Shown in pieces: positions 1-7,077 of a stretch of DNA of 34,965 nucleotides. The notes under the pieces were generated by a model. That model did not search any database. It was given only the letters and a program-made list of their open reading frames with translations, and had not been told where the DNA came from. This DNA is from Mesorhizobium sp. B2-7-2 (lineage in GTDB: Bacteria > Pseudomonadota > Alphaproteobacteria > Rhizobiales > Rhizobiaceae). A program made the position numbers and the translations under genes. Numbering within the stretch: the stretch's first letter is position 1; each line of letters begins with the position of its first letter. Location: NCBI RefSeq assembly GCF_006440775.1, contig NZ_VFTZ01000038.1, forward strand, positions 1 through 34,965, read 5' to 3'.

Positions 1-46
1 AGGGGGGAAAGGTGGCGCTGCGAAGCAGCGACGGATTGGGGGAACC
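1..46. repeat. Partial dispersed palindromic repeat (family A/B), cut by window edge
   Basis: The first bases carry a GGGGGG run, then AAAGGTGG, a short hairpin (CGCTGCGAAGCAGCG) and ACGGATTGGGGG. This is the same order of modules (AAGGTG, small hairpin, ACGGAT, G-run) as one arm of the repeat at 12212-12355. No opposite arm follows within 1-136, so this is a truncated or half copy. The rest of the stretch up to 136 shows no gene or clear terminator. Confidence 0.45.
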
Positions 47-136
47 ACGTGGCAATCAAGCCTCGGCCTGATCAGTCGCGCCAGTCGCACAAGATGTGTG
101 CATAGCGTAGCGTGAACGGGGAGAAAGAAGCCAGTC

Positions 137-1981
137 TCAGATCTTGGCGTCGTGGGGCAGCGGCGCGGTGGCTATCTCCAGCCAGGCCAGCGTCTCGCCG
201 TCGACCATCGGGCCGATTTCGGCCAGCACCCGGGCGTGATAGCGGTCGAGCCACTGCAACTCGTCCCGGTGCAGCAGGTCGGTGCGGATGAGCCGCTTGT
301 CGATCGGCGCCAGCGTCAGCGTCTCGAAGCCGTGCATGGCGATGTCGCCGCCTTCGATCTGTTCCGCCGGCGTGACCAGGATCAGGTTCTCGATGCGGAT
401 GCCGTAGGCGCCTTCCTTGTAGTAGCCCGGTTCGTTCGACAGCATCATGCCGGCCAGCAGCTTTTCTGTGCCGGTGCGGGCGATGCGCTGCGGCCCTTCA
501 TGCACGGCGAGATAGGAGCCGACGCCGTGGCCGGTTCCGTGGGCGAAGTCGCAGCCATGCTTCCACAGCGCCACGCGGGCAACGGCATCGATCTCCGAAC
601 CGCGCGTGCCGGCGGGGAAACGCAGCGTCGAGATGCCGATCATGCCCTTCAGCACGAGGGTGAAGCGCTCGCGCATCTCCTCGCTCGGCTGGCCGATCGG
701 CACGGTGCGGGTGATGTCGGTGGTTCCGTCCTGATACTGACCGCCGGAATCGAGCAGGAACAGCTCGCCGCTCTCAAGCCTGCGGCTGGTGGCGCGCGAG
801 ACGCGGTAGTGCATGATCGCGCCGTTCGGGCCGGCACCGGAAATCGTGTCGAAGGAGACGTCGCGCAGCGGCATCTGCGTCTCCTCGCCGGTCTGGCGGC
901 GTACCTCCTCAAGCTTGGCGACGACCGCGATTTCGTCGAGCGTGCCGGGCTTCTGGCGGTCGAGCCAGCACAGCAGCCTGGCGACCGCGGCGCCGTCGCG
1001 GCGATGCGCGGCGCGGCTGCCGGCGATCTCAGCCTGGTTCTTGGTCGCGCGGGGAATACGCGCCGGGTCGGCAGCCAGCACGACCGTGCCGCCATTGTCC
1101 TCGACCAGCATGCGGAGCTTCTCCGCCGCCAGCACCGGATCGAGCGCGACTTTCGCGCCACCCTTGGCGAGCGCGATGATCGCGGCTTCGAACTCGCCCG
1201 GATCATGCGGATCGGCAAGTTGGGTGAGATAGGCCGCGACTTGGCGCGGGAATTTGCGCTGGTCCATGAACAGCTGATGCTTGCCGTCGGCGGCGAGGAT
1301 GGCGAAGCCGAGCGCCAGCGGCGTATGCGGCACGTCGCCGCCCCGGATGTTGAAGGCCCAGGCAATCGAGGAAGGATCGGTCAGCACCGCATGGGTGGCG
1401 CCTTCCTTTTCGATCGCGCCCGCCAGCCGTTTGAGCTTGTCCTTGGCTAGCTCGCCGGCGAGATTTTGCGGATGGATCTCGACAGGCGCACGCGGCGGTT
1501 CCGGCTGATCCGTCCAGATGATGTCGATGGGATTCCTGTCGAGCGGCACCAGAGTCGCGCCGGATTGCTCGGCCGATGCCTTCAGCGCCTTGATCTCGCC
1601 GATCGTGTGCAGCCAGGGGTCCAAGCCGAGCCTTGCGCCCTTGCCGAGATTGTCCTTGATCCAGCTGGCCGGCGGATTGTCGATGAGGCTTTCGACGGTG
1701 AAGATCGAAAGATCGACCTCGCCCCGCACCTGCAGCGTGTAGCGGCCGTCGACGAAGATGAAGGCGCGGTCGCGCAGCACGATGGCGACGCCGGCCGAAC
1801 CCGAAAAACCGGTCAGCCACTTCAGCCGCGCCGAGCGGTCGGCGACATATTCGCCCTGGTGCTCGTCCGCGCGGGGAACAAGGAAGCCATCCAAACCATT
1901 CTCAGCCAGCCATTGCCGCAGCAGCGCCACACGCGGCTTACCGACGGCAGGATCACCAGCGGAATCAAAGGTCTGGAACAT
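137..1981 (-). CDS. pepP: Xaa-Pro aminopeptidase (aminopeptidase P, M24B family)
   Basis: Cytosolic metallopeptidase that removes an N-terminal residue preceding proline. The 614-aa protein has the three-domain layout of long aminopeptidase P enzymes: two creatinase-like N-terminal domains (about 15-150 and 165-310) and a pita-bread catalytic domain (about 320-560), followed by a short C-terminal extension. The five expected metal ligands are visible: D411 (LLDSGG), D422 (TTDITR), H485 (HGTGHGVG), E517 (SNEPGYY) and E531 (GIRIENL); HYR at 391-393 matches the conserved substrate-site histidine. The long N-terminal half separates it from methionine aminopeptidase, which lacks these domains. It lies 98 bp downstream of prmA on the same strand, so co-transcription with sco1-prmA is possible. 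All key residues are present and no damage is seen. The symbol is by family; it could be named differently in this lineage. Confidence 0.93.
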   Translation of the reverse strand: MFQTFDSAGDPAVGKPRVALLRQWLAENGLDGFLVPRADEHQGEYVADRSARLKWLTGFSGSAGVAIVLRDRAFIFVDGRYTLQVRGEVDLSIFTVESLIDNPPASWIKDNLGKGARLGLDPWLHTIGEIKALKASAEQSGATLVPLDRNPIDIIWTDQPEPPRAPVEIHPQNLAGELAKDKLKRLAGAIEKEGATHAVLTDPSSIAWAFNIRGGDVPHTPLALGFAILAADGKHQLFMDQRKFPRQVAAYLTQLADPHDPGEFEAAIIALAKGGAKVALDPVLAAEKLRMLVEDNGGTVVLAADPARIPRATKNQAEIAGSRAAHRRDGAAVARLLCWLDRQKPGTLDEIAVVAKLEEVRRQTGEETQMPLRDVSFDTISGAGPNGAIMHYRVSRATSRRLESGELFLLDSGGQYQDGTTDITRTVPIGQPSEEMRERFTLVLKGMIGISTLRFPAGTRGSEIDAVARVALWKHGCDFAHGTGHGVGSYLAVHEGPQRIARTGTEKLLAGMMLSNEPGYYKEGAYGIRIENLILVTPAEQIEGGDIAMHGFETLTLAPIDKRLIRTDLLHRDELQWLDRYHARVLAEIGPMVDGETLAWLEIATAPLPHDAKI

Positions 1982-2079
1982 TATTGGCCTCTCTTCGATA
2001 CTTGTTGCGAGCGTAGCGCATGACCCCGGAAATCGGAATCGATTTCGGCAGGGCCAGATCGGCTGGATGCAACCCGGCC

Positions 2080-2952
2080 TCAGCGCTTGAGATGGATGGT
2101 CACCCAGCCCTCGCGATGCAAGGTGCGCACGTGGCGGAAGGCTTGGCCGACATAGGCCGAGATCACCGCGTCGCGCTGCCGGTCGAGTATGCCGGAGAGC
2201 ACCAGCGAGCCGCCGAGGCTGATGTGCTTGGCCATTTCGGGCGCGAGCCGCATCAGCGGCCGCGCCAGGATGTTGGCGACGATGAGGTCGAAAGGCGCGC
2301 GCCTGGCGAAGATCGGATGATGGAAGCCGGGCGCCGTCACCGTCTCGACCAGCGCCTTGACGCGGTTGAGGCGGGCATTGGCGGCGGCAACGCGGACGGC
2401 GACCGGATCGATGTCGGTCGCCAGCACCGGGATATGCGCGAGCTTGGCCAGCGCGATGGCGAGCACGGCGCTGCCGGTGCCGAGGTCGAGCGCATTGCGC
2501 GGCCGTTCGCGCAGCACCACCTGCTCCAGCACTTCGAGGCAGCCGGCGGTGGTGCCGTGATGGCCGGTACCGAAGGCAAGGCCCGCCTCGATCTCGATGG
2601 CGAGGTCGCCACTGCGACGCTTGGCCCGGTCGTGCGAGCCGTGGACGAAGAAGCGTCCGGCGCGGACCGGCTTCAAGCCTTCCAGCGAGCGCGACACCCA
2701 GTCCACGTCGGGAAGGACATCGCGCTCGATCGCCTTCGGCAGGCCGAGACCGGCGAGGATATCCTTGACCCGGACCTCGACGGGATCGACGTCGCCATCG
2801 GCATAGAGCGACACTTCGTGGATATCTTTTTCCTCGTCGAGCTCCAGCACGGCGATCGGCAGGCCGTCCTCCTCGAAGGCAGCGTCCAGTGCGGCAAAGA
2901 TGCGGTCGGCCTCGAGCTTGTTGGCGGTGAAGTGGAGCCTAGTCTGGCCCAT
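2080..2952 (-). CDS. prmA: Ribosomal protein L11 methyltransferase
   Basis: SAM-dependent methyltransferase that methylates lysines and the N-terminus of ribosomal protein L11. The 290-aa protein has an N-terminal substrate-recognition domain (about 1-95) and a Rossmann methyltransferase domain. Visible motifs are AFGTGHH (126-132), the SAM-binding DLGTGSA (156-162), the acidic end of strand 2 (ATDIDP, about 178-183) and the NILA active-site signature (227-230). The start chosen is the ATG at 2952, because it begins MGQTRLHF as in the family. A longer open frame extends upstream but only shadows the neighbouring gene. The ATG shares its A with the TGA stop of the sco1-like gene (TGATG), suggesting translational coupling. 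The length fits the family and nothing looks broken. Confidence 0.95.
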   Translation of the reverse strand: MGQTRLHFTANKLEADRIFAALDAAFEEDGLPIAVLELDEEKDIHEVSLYADGDVDPVEVRVKDILAGLGLPKAIERDVLPDVDWVSRSLEGLKPVRAGRFFVHGSHDRAKRRSGDLAIEIEAGLAFGTGHHGTTAGCLEVLEQVVLRERPRNALDLGTGSAVLAIALAKLAHIPVLATDIDPVAVRVAAANARLNRVKALVETVTAPGFHHPIFARRAPFDLIVANILARPLMRLAPEMAKHISLGGSLVLSGILDRQRDAVISAYVGQAFRHVRTLHREGWVTIHLKR

Positions 2953-3536
2953 CAGGTCTGCCCACCCGCAGCCAGCCGCTTCAGCTTGGCTATCGCGGTG
3001 TCGGCGCTCTCGCCATAGGCGATGGTGCCGGCGAAATCGCCCTTGGCGTTGAGCAGCAGCACCGAGGCCGTGTGGTCCATCGTGTAGTCGCCGTCGCCGG
3101 TGTCGACCTTCTTCCAATAGATACCGAAGGCCTTGGCCATAGCGTGCACCTTGTCCGGATCGCCGGTGATGCCGGTGATCCGGTCGGAGAAGTTGCTGAC
3201 ATAGGTGTTCATCGTCTCCGGCGTGTCGCGTTCGGGATCGACGGTGACGAAATAGGCATTGAGGTCCTTGCCGCTGTCGCCCATCGTCTTCAGCCAGCCG
3301 GCGAGCTCAAACAGTGTCGTCGGGCAGACTTCAGGGCAATGGGTGAAGCCGAAGAAGACGACGCTGGGGTGTCCCCTGAAGGCGGCTTCGGTGATCGGCG
3401 CGCCTTTCTGGTCGACCAGCGTGAAGGGCGCGCCGAAGGGCTCGCCGCCATAGTGGCCCCGGTACCAGTCGAATGTCAGCCAGCCGACGCCCGCCGCCAT
3501 CAGGACAAGAATGCCGACCAGGATTGAGCGCATCAT
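2952..3536 (-). CDS. Sco1/SenC/PrrC family copper chaperone
   Basis: Membrane-anchored thioredoxin-fold protein of the family that delivers copper to the CuA site of cytochrome c oxidase or reduces its cysteines. The 194-aa protein has one N-terminal membrane segment (about 4-22) and then a periplasmic thioredoxin-like domain. The copper-binding set is complete: the CxxxC motif C67-P-E-V-C71 within FTHCPEVCPT, and H155 in MDHTAS. VDPERD (99-104) is also typical. No cox genes are in the window, so the partner oxidase is elsewhere. It is the first gene of a tight pair with prmA (one-base stop/start overlap). Two consecutive ATGs occur at the start; the upstream one is used here and no strong Shine-Dalgarno site distinguishes them. 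Confidence 0.93.
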   Translation of the reverse strand: MMRSILVGILVLMAAGVGWLTFDWYRGHYGGEPFGAPFTLVDQKGAPITEAAFRGHPSVVFFGFTHCPEVCPTTLFELAGWLKTMGDSGKDLNAYFVTVDPERDTPETMNTYVSNFSDRITGITGDPDKVHAMAKAFGIYWKKVDTGDGDYTMDHTASVLLLNAKGDFAGTIAYGESADTAIAKLKRLAAGGQT

Positions 3537-3697
3537 CAGTGAATGTCCGTTGCTTTGGCTGGAAGCCAGTTAGGCGACAGTCTTAGCGGGTCGGCGCCGG
3601 GCGCGCAAAGATGTCGCGTTGCCGCAAGCCGCCGGGCAGGCCGATCGGCTTGCAAACGCCACGATCCTGTCCCACCTGACATCGGCAAACGTGAACC

Positions 3698-3712
3698 GAG
3701 GAGGCTTCCTTG
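3698..3712 (+). promoter_or_regulatory. Shine-Dalgarno site that fixes the TTG start of the CreA-family gene
   Basis: GAGGAGG at 3698-3704 is followed by a 5-nt spacer and TTG at 3710-3712. The encoded product then begins directly with a signal peptide, which supports this non-ATG start. Confidence 0.8.
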
Positions 3713-4195
3713 CGAAAACTGATCGGCTTGTTCGCCGCCTGTCTTGCCCTGAGCGCCGGCGCGGCCATGGCTGACGAAGTGGGTAAAGTGGGTGTCGACT
3801 GGGTCGGCAACGACATCATGGTCGACGCGATCAAGGACCCGAAGGTCGACGGCGTCACCTGCCATGTCGCCTATTTCGACCGCAGCATCATCGACCGGCT
3901 GCATAAGGGCAACTGGTTCGAGGATCCTTCCGATTCGTCGATCTCCTGCCGCCAGACCGGGCCGATCACCATCGGCGACATCGACATGGGCGAGAGCGGC
4001 GAGGAGGTGTTCAAGCAGGGCCTCAGCCTGATCTGGAAAAAGCAGGTGGTCAACCGCATCTACGACAAGAAGAACGAGACGCTGATCTATCTGTCGCATT
4101 CGCGCCAGGTGCAGAACGGCTCGGCGAAGATGTCGGTCACGACCGTGCCGCTTTACGGCCAGAACGTGGTGTGGTCCAAGGGCAAGCCGCAATAG
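3710..4195 (+). CDS. CreA family protein, secreted
   Basis: The 161-aa product matches the CreA family, small exported proteins of undefined biochemical role named after the first gene of the E. coli creABCD locus. A signal peptide with a basic start (MRKL), a hydrophobic core and a cleavage-like AMA^DE near residue 21 is clear. The mature part begins with VGKVGVDWVGNDI and carries VTCHV and ISCRQTGPI, the cysteine-containing segments typical of the family, so a disulfide is plausible. The start is TTG with a strong ribosome binding site. It is transcribed divergently from the sco1-like gene and stands about 70 bp before an acetyltransferase gene. There is no creBC two-component pair here, so the name is a family label only and should not be taken as a regulatory function. 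Confidence 0.88.
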   Translation: MRKLIGLFAACLALSAGAAMADEVGKVGVDWVGNDIMVDAIKDPKVDGVTCHVAYFDRSIIDRLHKGNWFEDPSDSSISCRQTGPITIGDIDMGESGEEVFKQGLSLIWKKQVVNRIYDKKNETLIYLSHSRQVQNGSAKMSVTTVPLYGQNVVWSKGKPQ

Positions 4196-4229
4196 CTTCC
4201 GACAGGCCTTGCCGGGACAGGTCGCGCTT

Positions 4230-4245
4230 GCGGGGCCGTCCCCGC
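4230..4245 (+). other. Small GC-rich stem-loop between CreA-family gene and acetyltransferase
   Basis: GCGGGG (4230-4235), loop CCGT, CCCCGC (4240-4245). It is a 6-bp GC stem with no U-tract, so it is only a weak terminator candidate. Confidence 0.3.
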
Positions 4246-4262
4246 CGGCGTAAAGCCGCTTC

Positions 4263-4931
4263 ATGGACCGCCCTGAAAACCTCGTCCTCAAGGACCCCGA
4301 GCCGCGCATCCACCCGACCGCGGAGCTGAAGGGATGCAAGCTCGGCCGCTATGCCTCGATCGGCGAGCGGGTGATCCTGCGCGAGGTGAGCGTCGGCGAC
4401 TTTTCCTATTTCGAACGCCATTGCGAGGCGATCTACACGACGATCGGCAAGTTCTGCTCGATCGCAGCGAACAGCCGCATCAACGCGCTCGAGCATCCGA
4501 TCGAGCGGCTGACGCAGCACAAGGTCAGCTACCGGCCGAACGAGTATTTTCGCTGGCTGGGCGTCGACACGGCTTTTCGCGCGCGACGGCAAGCGAAATC
4601 GGTCAGCATCGGCCATGATGTCTGGATCGGCCACGGCGCGGTGATCATGCCGGGTGTCGCGATCGGCAACGGCGCGATCATCGGCGCCAATGCGGTGGTG
4701 ACACACGACGTCGCGCCCTACACGATCGTCGCAGGCGTTCCGGCAAAGCCGCTGCGCCGGCGGTTCTCGGCCACTGTCGCGGCGCGCATCGAAGCCCTCG
4801 CCTGGTGGGACTGGGCGCCCGAGAAACTGGCGAGCGCAATCCCCGACATGCAGGCCATGCCGATCGAAGCCTTTCTCGATCGTTGGGAAGAAACGCTCAC
4901 TGACGCGGGCAGAACGCCGTCGAGCACATGA
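4263..4931 (+). CDS. Left-handed beta-helix acyltransferase, PhnT/DapH-related (phosphonate-associated hexapeptide family)
   Basis: A 222-aa acyltransferase of the trimeric hexapeptide-repeat class, expected to transfer an acyl group from acyl-CoA. Residues about 15-70 and 110-165 contain the [LIV]-G-x-x-x-x turns of a left-handed beta helix (IGERVIL, IGKFCSIA, IGHDVWIGHGAVIMPGVAIGNGAIIGANAVVTHDV split into its rungs). Between them is a loop with EHPIERLTQHKVSYRP. IVAGVPAKPLRRRF and LAWWDW are typical of the C-terminal part. The loop and the WWDW ending resemble the transferase found in phosphonate (phn) loci, but no phn gene is nearby, so the substrate is open. An alternative label would be a general xenobiotic/DapH-like acetyltransferase. 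The start lacks an obvious Shine-Dalgarno site. Confidence 0.85.
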   Translation: MDRPENLVLKDPEPRIHPTAELKGCKLGRYASIGERVILREVSVGDFSYFERHCEAIYTTIGKFCSIAANSRINALEHPIERLTQHKVSYRPNEYFRWLGVDTAFRARRQAKSVSIGHDVWIGHGAVIMPGVAIGNGAIIGANAVVTHDVAPYTIVAGVPAKPLRRRFSATVAARIEALAWWDWAPEKLASAIPDMQAMPIEAFLDRWEETLTDAGRTPSST

Positions 4932-4970
4932 CCGGCGCTGTCTGACCGGTCCCCTTCCGGGAATCAAATG

Positions 4971-5007
4971 CCCCTTCCGCCATGCGGGGGTGGCGCAGCG
5001 GAAGGGG
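4971..5007 (+). terminator. Stem-loop after the acetyltransferase gene, possible terminator
   Basis: CCCCTTCCGC (4971-4980) pairs perfectly with GCGGAAGGGG (4998-5007) around a 17-nt loop. It lies 40 bp after the stop codon at 4931. No U-tract follows, so efficient intrinsic termination is uncertain. The stretch 4932-5224 otherwise holds only the promoter-like region before 5225. Confidence 0.4.
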
Positions 5008-5156
5008 CTGGAGGTAAACCGCCGTGAAGCGGAAGGAACAGGCTTTCGGCCTGCAACCGCACTATGACGCACAATCGGATAAGGTGTTTCTTCGCGCGCC
5101 TGCGCTTTCTGCGTGTATGCAATTGTGGTTGAGCGAAAACGAAAGTTCAGTTCCTG

Positions 5157-5183
5157 GGAACCGGAGCAGACGGCAGCTTGTTT
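5157..5183 (+). promoter_or_regulatory. Possible EcfG/RpoE2-type general-stress promoter
   Basis: GGAAC (5157-5161) is followed after 19 bases by TTT (5181-5183), compatible with the GGAAC-N18/19-TT pattern of alphaproteobacterial EcfG promoters. The CGTT form of the -10 element is not perfect here (TGTT). It is about 40 bp upstream of the ATG at 5225. Confidence 0.4.
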
Positions 5184-5224
5184 CTTCGCAAATGCCTGAT
5201 CATCCACGATCTTGAGAGAGTTGC

Positions 5225-5719
5225 ATGATCGAGAAGGTTTTTACGAGGATAGCCAACCAGGTGGCCCATCTGGCGGGCCTGCCGCCCACCTTTGCAGTCT
5301 GTGTGCTGATCGTGGTTATATGGGCGTTGAGTGGGCCGATCTTCGGGTTTTCGGATACTTGGCAGCTGGTCATCAACACCGGCACCACCATTGTCACCTT
5401 CCTGATGGTGTTCCTGATCCAGAACACGCAGAACCGCGACGGCGCCGCGATCCAGGCTAAGCTCGACGAGCTGATCCGCGTCAGCCGCGCCCACAACCGT
5501 TTCATCGGCATCGAGCACCTGACGGAGACCGAGGTCGAGGAAATACGCGCCAAATGCGAGGCGGCGGCAAAGCGGCACGACCGCAAAATCGCCGAAGCGG
5601 CGGCCAACAAGGCCGTGGCCGAAAAGAACGGCACCAAGGGCAATCGCAAGATCGCCCAGACGGCTGCAAAGAAAGCCGTCGCGGGCAAGAGCGGCTCCAA
5701 GAAGAAAGCCGCCGCGTGA
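5225..5719 (+). CDS. Low-affinity iron permease family protein with lysine/alanine-rich tail
   Basis: The 164-aa protein carries the family core: two hydrophobic segments (about 22-40 and 48-67) and the signature FLIQNTQNRDGAAIQAKLDE (63-82). The bacterial family is named after yeast Fet4-type iron uptake, but transport in bacteria is not well established, so the name is a family label. After about residue 118 the protein becomes a basic Ala/Lys tail containing a near-exact internal duplication (120-139 and 141-160, both beginning RKIA and containing KAVA). This tail looks histone H1-like and is not part of the membrane core. A GAGAG ribosome-binding stretch precedes ATG 5225. The gene converges with the SDR gene, with 8 bases between stops. 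Confidence 0.86.
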   Translation: MIEKVFTRIANQVAHLAGLPPTFAVCVLIVVIWALSGPIFGFSDTWQLVINTGTTIVTFLMVFLIQNTQNRDGAAIQAKLDELIRVSRAHNRFIGIEHLTETEVEEIRAKCEAAAKRHDRKIAEAAANKAVAEKNGTKGNRKIAQTAAKKAVAGKSGSKKKAAA

Positions 5720-5727
5720 CCGGACTG

Positions 5728-6594
5728 TCAGCGGTACATGAAGGCCGCGAAGGCGTCCTTGTGGTCGGGATGCCAGCGCGACAAGGCAGGGCGGTTCTCG
5801 ATGATGTCGCCGATCGCCCAGGCCATGCGTTTTTCATCCGTCGACCGTGCCACCTCGTTGTCGGGGCACAGGATGTAGAAATCGTCGTCCATCAGCGATG
5901 CCAGCATGAAGTCGATCACCTGCTCGCCGGTCCAGGCGCCGGCGGGCTTTTCCGTCGCGCCTTCGGTCAGGCCGGTATAGGTGAAGCCCGGGATCAGCAG
6001 ATGGGCCGACACCTTGGCTCCCGGCTCGTTGCGCAGCGCATGCGCCAGCCCTTCGGTAAAAGTCTTCACGCCGGCCTTGGAGACGTTGTAGGCGAGGTTG
6101 CCGGGCGGCGTGGTGATGCCCTGCTTGGACCCGGTGTTGATGATCAGGCCCGGGTTTCCGGCGGCGAGCATGCGCGGCGCGAAGGCTTCGACGCCATGCA
6201 CGACGCCCCAGAAATTGATGTCCAGCAGCCGCTTCCAGGCGTCGCGGTTCTCCCACGGTTTGCCCGGATTGTTGCCGACGCCGGCATTGTTCATCAGCAC
6301 CGACACCGCACCGAAGGCGCCGTAAGCGAGGTCCGCGAGCCGGTCGACCTCTTCCGCCCTGGAGACATCTGCCGGGATTGGGAGGACGGCATCCTCGCCG
6401 GCGATCGCGGCGACCGCCTGCTTCGCCTGGTCGAGGCGCATGCCGCCGATGTCGGCAAGCACCACCTTCATGCCCATTGCCACGAACCGTTTTGCGGCGG
6501 CAAGGCCGATGCCGCTGGCGCCGCCGGTGATGACGGCTACATTGCCGGAGGCGAAGGCGGGCAGAGCGGTCTGGATCTGGGCGTCGCTGGTCAT
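5728..6594 (-). CDS. Short-chain dehydrogenase/reductase (SDR)
   Basis: NAD(P)-dependent oxidoreductase of the classical SDR type, 288 aa, cytosolic. The cofactor motif TGGASGIG (23-30), NNAG (102-105), catalytic S156 and the Y169-x3-K173 pair (YNVSK) are all visible. The substrate cannot be read from the sequence. The C-terminal 50 residues extend past the usual SDR core. The start chosen is ATG at 6594, because AAGGA lies 8 bases before it; an in-frame ATG at 6603 is also possible but has its SD-like sequence too close. A longer frame running upstream enters a tandem repeat and is not credible. The gene is divergent from the unknown gene at 6793. Confidence 0.9.
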   Translation of the reverse strand: MTSDAQIQTALPAFASGNVAVITGGASGIGLAAAKRFVAMGMKVVLADIGGMRLDQAKQAVAAIAGEDAVLPIPADVSRAEEVDRLADLAYGAFGAVSVLMNNAGVGNNPGKPWENRDAWKRLLDINFWGVVHGVEAFAPRMLAAGNPGLIINTGSKQGITTPPGNLAYNVSKAGVKTFTEGLAHALRNEPGAKVSAHLLIPGFTYTGLTEGATEKPAGAWTGEQVIDFMLASLMDDDFYILCPDNEVARSTDEKRMAWAIGDIIENRPALSRWHPDHKDAFAAFMYR

Positions 6595-6670
6595 GAGTTC
6601 CATCCTTGTTCGGGTCGGGCCGAACTTAACGCCGGGCGCCGCCGAGGCAAGGCCGGTTGGTCCGGCGATT

Positions 6671-6743
6671 ACGGCAACAGCCGCAACGGGTTGACGGCAA
6701 CAGCCGCCGCCAACGGGTTGACGGCGAAAGCCGCAACGGGTTG
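6671..6743. repeat. Three-unit tandem repeat with internal dyads
   Basis: Units at 6671-6693 (23 nt), 6694-6720 (27 nt) and 6721-6743 (23 nt) each begin ACGGC, contain AGCCGC and end CAACGGGTTG. The middle unit carries an extra CCGC-like insertion and the third has a few substitutions. Each unit contains the dyad CAAC-GG-GTTG. The array sits in the divergent gap between the SDR gene and the gene at 6793. Confidence 0.8.
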
Positions 6744-6792
6744 ACCATCGCAGCGCTGGCCGCGCATGTTGTCCCAAAAAGGAGTTCGGCAT

Positions 6793-7074
6793 TTGACCGA
6801 CTGGATCGGAATCCTGAAGGAGCAAACCGTCAACGGCGACCAGATGAGCCGCGAGGTGCCGAAGATGCTCGCCAATCCCGACATCAGCGAGACGCAGGTG
6901 AAGACGCTGTTTGCGGCGCTGGAGAAGCAGGCGGACTTCGCCGAGAAGCTAAGGCTGGCGCTGGAGAAGTTCGGCCATGACTTTCCGGTCATCAAGGCGG
7001 CCGAGCGGCTGGAGGAGCGCTATGCCGACCTTGCTGCCTCCGCGGCGGAAAAGCTGAAAACCATGCGGAAGTAA
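6793..7074 (+). CDS. Hypothetical protein, predicted all-helical, unknown function
   Basis: I do not recognise this 93-aa product. It starts TDWIGILKEQTVNGDQ after the initiator and is rich in Lys, Glu, Ala and Leu with helix-like periodicity throughout. It has no signal peptide, no membrane segment and no cysteine, so it is likely a small soluble helical protein. The start chosen is TTG at 6793 because AAGGAG (6779-6784) sits 8 bases before it; an ATG at 6766 in the same frame has no ribosome binding site. Coding is supported by the strong SD, by an uninterrupted frame and by a stop placed only 3 bases from the convergent channel gene. A tandem repeat occupies the region just upstream. Confidence 0.7.
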   Translation: MTDWIGILKEQTVNGDQMSREVPKMLANPDISETQVKTLFAALEKQADFAEKLRLALEKFGHDFPVIKAAERLEERYADLAASAAEKLKTMRK

Positions 7075-7077
7075 GCG

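Noticed and set aside
152..1450. A 432-codon plus-strand frame opposite the aminopeptidase P gene
   Set aside because: All five metal ligands and full family length are on the minus strand; the plus frame is an antisense shadow.
3536..4339. A 267-codon minus-strand frame opposite the CreA-family gene
   Set aside because: It overlaps a gene with a signal peptide and strong ribosome binding site on the other strand, and its composition is that of a shadow frame.
5024..5215. GTG-started 63-codon frame with GGAGGT upstream, before the iron permease gene
   Set aside because: Codon use is unlike neighbouring genes, the region is promoter-like and AT-richer, and the product resembles nothing; the SD-like match is probably chance.
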